Under the pieces are notes generated by a model, which was not told the origin of the DNA, ran no database searches, and saw only the letters and a program-made list of their open reading frames with translations. This document shows positions 60,907-64,000 of a stretch of DNA of 64,000 nt, piece after piece. Both the position numbers and the translations under genes were made by a program. How positions within the stretch are numbered: position 1 is the first letter of the stretch; each line of letters starts with the position of its first letter. This DNA is from Anabaena sp. PCC 7108 (GTDB lineage: Bacteria; Cyanobacteriota; Cyanobacteriia; Cyanobacteriales; Nostocaceae). The DNA is taken from contig NZ_KB235896.1 of NCBI RefSeq assembly GCF_000332135.1, forward strand, positions 434,001 to 498,000, read 5' to 3'.

Positions 60907-62133
60907 ATGCAAACTCTGCCGACTCTGGAAACTACCAACACTATATCTAGCCAACCTGCCTTTGATACAGCCATCAAACGCCGCAAAACCCGTCCTGTTA
61001 AAGTGGGAGATGTCACCATTGGGGGAGGCTACCCCGTCGTGGTGCAGTCGATGATTAATGAAGACACCTTAGATATTGATGGTTCCGTAGCCGGTATTCG
61101 TCGTCTCCACGAAATAGGCTGCGAAATAGTCCGCGTTACAGTTCCCAGTCTAGGACACGCCAAAGCGTTGGCGGAAATTAAACAGAAATTAATTAAAACT
61201 TACCGTGATGTGCCAATTGTGGCTGACGTACATCACAACGGTATGAAAATCGCCTTGGAAGTCGCCAAACATATTGAAAAAGTGCGAATTAATCCAGGGT
61301 TATATGTATTTGAAAAGCCAAATACTACCCGCACCGAATATACAAAAGCTGAATTTGACGAAATCGGCGAAAAAATCCGCGAAACCCTAGCACCTTTGGT
61401 AATTTCCTTGCGTGATCAAGGTAAAGCGATGAGAATTGGCGTAAATCATGGTTCTCTTGCCGAAAGAATGCTATTTACCTATGGTGACACCCCCGAAGGT
61501 ATGGTGGAATCTGCCATAGAATTTATTAGAATTTGTGAATCTTTGGATTTTCACAATGTGGTAATTTCCATGAAAGCGTCACGAGTTCCTGTAATGGTAG
61601 CTGCCTACCGCTTAATGGCTAAACGCATGGATGATTTAGGTATGGATTATCCCCTACATCTGGGGGTGACAGAAGCCGGTGATGGTGAATATGGCAGAAT
61701 TAAATCTACAGCCGGCATTGCCACATTACTAGCTGATGGTATTGGTGACACCATTCGCGTATCTCTAACCGAAGCACCAGAAAAAGAAATTCCTGTCTGT
61801 TACAGCATTCTGCAAGCCTTAGGTTTGCGGAAAACAATGGTTGAGTATGTCGCTTGTCCTTCTTGCGGACGGACGTTATTTAATCTAGAGGAAGTGCTGC
61901 ACACAGTCCGGGAAGCTACCAAACACTTAACAGGGTTAGATATTGCCGTCATGGGTTGTATCGTTAACGGACCAGGAGAAATGGCAGATGCTGACTATGG
62001 CTATGTCGGCAAAACACCTGGTTACATTTCTTTATATCGTGGCCGAGAAGAAATTAAAAAAGTCCCAGAAACACAAGGTGTAGAGGAGTTAATCAACCTC
62101 ATTAAGGCTGACGGCCGTTGGGTAGATCCTTAA
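60907..62133 (+). CDS. ispG: 4-hydroxy-3-methylbut-2-enyl diphosphate synthase
   Basis: The start is ATG 60907 (MQTLPTL). A TTG at 60862 is less likely. The 408-residue iron-sulfur enzyme converts MEcPP to HMBPP in the methylerythritol phosphate pathway for isoprenoids (carotenoids, phytol). Its TIM-barrel N-terminus begins [25 protein letters not shown]. The 4Fe-4S ligands are Cys317 and Cys320 (CPSCGRTL) and Cys351 ([10 protein letters not shown]). The family length is normal for the two-domain bacterial form. Ferredoxin is the usual electron donor in cyanobacteria. The downstream gene ctpA follows after a repeat and is unrelated in pathway. Confidence 0.96.
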   Translation: MQTLPTLETTNTISSQPAFDTAIKRRKTRPVKVGDVTIGGGYPVVVQSMINEDTLDIDGSVAGIRRLHEIGCEIVRVTVPSLGHAKALAEIKQKLIKTYRDVPIVADVHHNGMKIALEVAKHIEKVRINPGLYVFEKPNTTRTEYTKAEFDEIGEKIRETLAPLVISLRDQGKAMRIGVNHGSLAERMLFTYGDTPEGMVESAIEFIRICESLDFHNVVISMKASRVPVMVAAYRLMAKRMDDLGMDYPLHLGVTEAGDGEYGRIKSTAGIATLLADGIGDTIRVSLTEAPEKEIPVCYSILQALGLRKTMVEYVACPSCGRTLFNLEEVLHTVREATKHLTGLDIAVMGCIVNGPGEMADADYGYVGKTPGYISLYRGREEIKKVPETQGVEELINLIKADGRWVDP

Positions 62134-62202
62134 ATCAGGTGATAGGTGAACGGAAAAGGGGGGAAAGAGGAAAGAAATCTGGAGAGATAAACAAACCAAT
62201 CC

Positions 62203-62229
62203 CCAATTACCAATCACCAATCACCAATC
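62203..62229. repeat. Short heptamer array (ACCAATC)
   Basis: Three to four copies of ACCAATC/ACCAATT lie in the leader of ctpA, the same unit as at 12335-12559. They lengthen the ctpA reading frame upstream in a misleading way. Confidence 0.7.
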
Positions 62230-62285
62230 CCTGTGTTAAATTGGGCATACTGACTATAAATTTTCCCTCTGACACAACTGTCATT

Positions 62286-63569
62286 ATGGTGATTACAAAA
62301 AGTAGACTTGTTTTAGGTGCTACGGCAGTAACGCTCTCTACAATTGCTGTTACTAGTCTTGGCATTCACTCCCGTGGTCAGGCTTTATTTAAAGCAAGTC
62401 CCAAGGAATTAGTAGATGAAGTTTGGAATATTGTTTACCGTCAATATGTAGATGGTACTTTCAATCAGGTAGATTGGCAGGCTGTTCGTAAAGAATATTT
62501 AAGCAAGTCCTACACTAATAAGGAGGAAGCTTATAAGTCCATTCGGGAAATGCTTAAAAAGCTAGAAGACCCTTACACCCGCTTTATGAACCCAGAGGAA
62601 TTCAGAAGTATGCAAGTAGATACTTCGGGAGAACTTACGGGTATTGGTATTACTATCAGTCAGGATGAGAAAACTAAGAAATTAGTTGTAATTGCCCCAA
62701 TTGAGGATACACCTGCCTTTAAAATAGGGGTTTTGGCTAAGGATATCATTCTAGAAATTGATGGCAAAAATACTGAAGGGATGGACACTAATCAGGCTGT
62801 ATCTCTGATTCGTGGTGAAGCCGGAACAGCAGTCAAGTTAAAAATTCTGCGGAATGGTCAAACAAAACAATTTAACATCACCAGGGCGCGAATTGAAATC
62901 CATCCAGTTAAGTTTTCCCAGAAGCAAACACCAGCAGGTAATATTGGCTACATTCGTTTAAACCAGTTTAGCGCCAATTCTGGCAAAGAAATGAAAGATG
63001 CTATTAACAACTTAGAAGCAAAAAAAGTACCTGGTTATATTTTAGATTTACGTGGCAACCCTGGTGGTTTACTATTTTCCAGTGTGGACATTGCCCGAAT
63101 GTGGCTAGATAAAGGTATCATTGTTTCTACTATTGACCGTCAAGGTGAACAAGAACGGGAAATAGCTAGGGGAAGAGCTTTGACTACTAAACCTTTGGTA
63201 GTTTTGGTAGATAAAGGTTCGGCTAGTGCCAGTGAAATTCTTTCAGGGGCTTTGCAGGATAACAAACGCGCTATTTTGGTGGGTACGCAAACCTTTGGTA
63301 AAGGCTTGGTACAATCCGTTCGTCCTCTAGAAGATGGTTCGGGGTTAGCAGTGACCATTGCTAAATACCATACTCCCAGTGGTAAAGATATTAACAAGCA
63401 TGGTGTTGATCCAGATGTAACAGTTGAGTTAACAGATGCTCAAAGACAAGATTTGTGGCTACGTGAGCGGGATAAACTCGCTACTCTAGAAGATCCTCAA
63501 TTTGCCAAAGCTGTGGAAATTTTAGGTAAGCAAGTTTCTCAAAAAGCTACAACAACGAATAATAATTAA
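62286..63569 (+). CDS. ctpA: C-terminal processing protease (S41)
   Basis: The start is ATG 62286 (MVITKSR). The frame remains open to 62118 but crosses repeat sequence and a stretch of GERKRGERGKK that is not family-like. The 427-residue protein has an N-terminal signal or anchor (about 5-25), a PDZ domain (about 90-180) and the S41 protease core. The catalytic Ser region is DKGSASASEIL (about 310-320), and Lys339 lies in GTQTFGKG. Family members process the D1 protein C-terminus for the oxygen-evolving complex, or other periplasmic substrates. Assignment between CtpA, CtpB and CtpC paralogues was not settled. No partner gene follows closely. Confidence 0.9.
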   Translation: MVITKSRLVLGATAVTLSTIAVTSLGIHSRGQALFKASPKELVDEVWNIVYRQYVDGTFNQVDWQAVRKEYLSKSYTNKEEAYKSIREMLKKLEDPYTRFMNPEEFRSMQVDTSGELTGIGITISQDEKTKKLVVIAPIEDTPAFKIGVLAKDIILEIDGKNTEGMDTNQAVSLIRGEAGTAVKLKILRNGQTKQFNITRARIEIHPVKFSQKQTPAGNIGYIRLNQFSANSGKEMKDAINNLEAKKVPGYILDLRGNPGGLLFSSVDIARMWLDKGIIVSTIDRQGEQEREIARGRALTTKPLVVLVDKGSASASEILSGALQDNKRAILVGTQTFGKGLVQSVRPLEDGSGLAVTIAKYHTPSGKDINKHGVDPDVTVELTDAQRQDLWLRERDKLATLEDPQFAKAVEILGKQVSQKATTTNNN

Positions 63570-63668
63570 ATTAAACCCAAAATCCCTTCGGGTGATGCCT
63601 CCAGCACGCCTAAAAACCAGTCACTCATGGTGAAATCCCCTAAGACCACGCTGACTCTCCAGAATTAA

Positions 63669-63797
63669 ATGGGTTGGCATTTTCCAGCCCTCGTTAATTC
63701 AATAAGCCCAGAAATGGTTTCTTCTGGAGTATTTAAACTTACCAATTTTTCAAAAATTTCTAGGTTTTTGTAATCAATTTTTTGCTTAGATACTATT
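63669..63797 (-). other. Open frame downstream of the SPFH gene, no start
   Basis: Right after the SPFH stop, a frame of about 43 codons runs to a stop at 63669-63671 (VSKQKIDYKNLEIFEKLV and then NTPEETISGLIEL). It lacks an ATG, GTG or TTG at the 5-prime end. It may be an old extension of the SPFH gene, a small coupled protein with an unusual start, or chance. The remaining bases 63570-63668 after ctpA contain no gene I can support. Confidence 0.25.
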
Positions 63798-64000
63798 TTA
63801 TGGTTTGGTTGTTCCTGTATCTGGCTGGATTAAAATAGGCATTCCTCCCTTTTCAGAACCAATAACTACAATTTTAGAATTATTAGATTGAGCAAGTTTT
63901 TCTGTAGCTTCAATTGCGCGTAATTGCAATAATTGATTATTCAGTCCACCAGAGATAATTTTTTGAGAATCAGCTATACCTTTAGCTTCTATTGTTTTTC
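63798..64000 (-). CDS. SPFH/prohibitin-like protein, C-terminal part
   Basis: The stop is at 63798-63800 and the N-terminus lies outside the window. The visible 67 residues include EAKGIADSQKIISGGLNNQLLQLRAIEATEKLAQS and KIVVIGSEKGGMPILI. These match the C-terminal helix and strand found after the band-7/SPFH domain in prohibitin-like proteins. They form rings at membranes and often assist proteases such as FtsH. The C-terminal end agrees with the cyanobacterial prohibitin-1 type, but this cannot be confirmed without the rest. No gene overlaps on the plus strand. Confidence 0.8.
   Translation of the reverse strand, partial: KTIEAKGIADSQKIISGGLNNQLLQLRAIEATEKLAQSNNSKIVVIGSEKGGMPILIQPDTGTTKP

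Noticed and set aside
1-64000. CRISPR array, tRNA or rRNA genes
   Set aside because: The tandem arrays have 7- or 13-bp units without spacers, and no cloverleaf or rRNA-like conserved stretch was recognised by eye.

Overview
The window is chromosomal DNA of a filamentous, probably heterocyst-forming cyanobacterium (order Nostocales). The evidence is photosynthesis genes (psaK, an acsF-type cyclase, a Psb32-like TPM protein), many HIP1 octamers (gcgatcgc), arrays of 7-bp repeats of the kind known from Nostoc, Anabaena and Calothrix, several families of small palindromic or MITE-like elements, and a gliding-type chemotaxis locus with a PATAN-domain response regulator. No rRNA, tRNA or CRISPR array was seen. 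One GTPase gene runs off the left edge and one SPFH (prohibitin-like) gene off the right edge.

Layout. 1-7.6 kb: mostly housekeeping (GTPase, methyltransferase, a YtxH/DUF948 membrane trio, TPM protein, cobH, dapB) ending in DUF29 and Uma2 genes. 7.7-17.3 kb: a metal-homeostasis neighbourhood. It holds two COG0523/CobW GTPase genes, each with a Zur-like 7-1-7 palindrome a few bases to a few tens of bases upstream, two metallophosphoesterase-like proteins with altered metal ligands, two small exported proteins sharing a C-terminal GCxCxxC motif, a WD40 protein and a ZnuA/MntC-type binding protein, with psaK, sufE and an alpha/beta-hydrolase between them. 17.3-28.9 kb: ackA, a class IV aminotransferase, ftsH, small unknowns, a Uma2 gene, and a divergent pair of a membrane protein and an Hsp70-like protein. 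28.9-35.3 kb: two L,D-transpeptidases, a KDPG aldolase, a delta-9-type desaturase, and hemF plus acsF for chlorophyll synthesis. 35.4-44.3 kb: GIY-YIG protein, pentapeptide protein, ArsR regulator, KirBac channel, MFS transporter, two DUF2382 stress proteins and a stand-alone SLATT-like (DUF4231) membrane protein. 44.3-51.3 kb: a chemotaxis operon on the minus strand (PATAN-REC, CheW, MCP, CheA-REC). 52-55.7 kb: DUF760, HtrA protease, LysM-M23 peptidase, cysteine hydrolase. 55.8-60.7 kb: a visibly AT-rich block with a three-gene TPR/CHAT-protease cassette, a possible transposase scrap and a DUF1778-GNAT toxin-antitoxin pair. 60.9-64 kb: ispG, ctpA and the partial SPFH gene.

The strongest candidates for something undescribed are the putative zinc-starvation cluster (Zur-like boxes, altered phosphoesterases, paired GCxCxxC proteins) and the TPR/FecR-like/CHAT cassette. 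The intergenic DNA is rich in repeats: a MITE family with two 124-bp copies and several derivatives, at least three other inverted-repeat elements, and heptamer arrays. Some of the arrays produce false N-terminal extensions of reading frames, so several starts were moved downstream. All family names come from motif recognition by eye and no database search was run.
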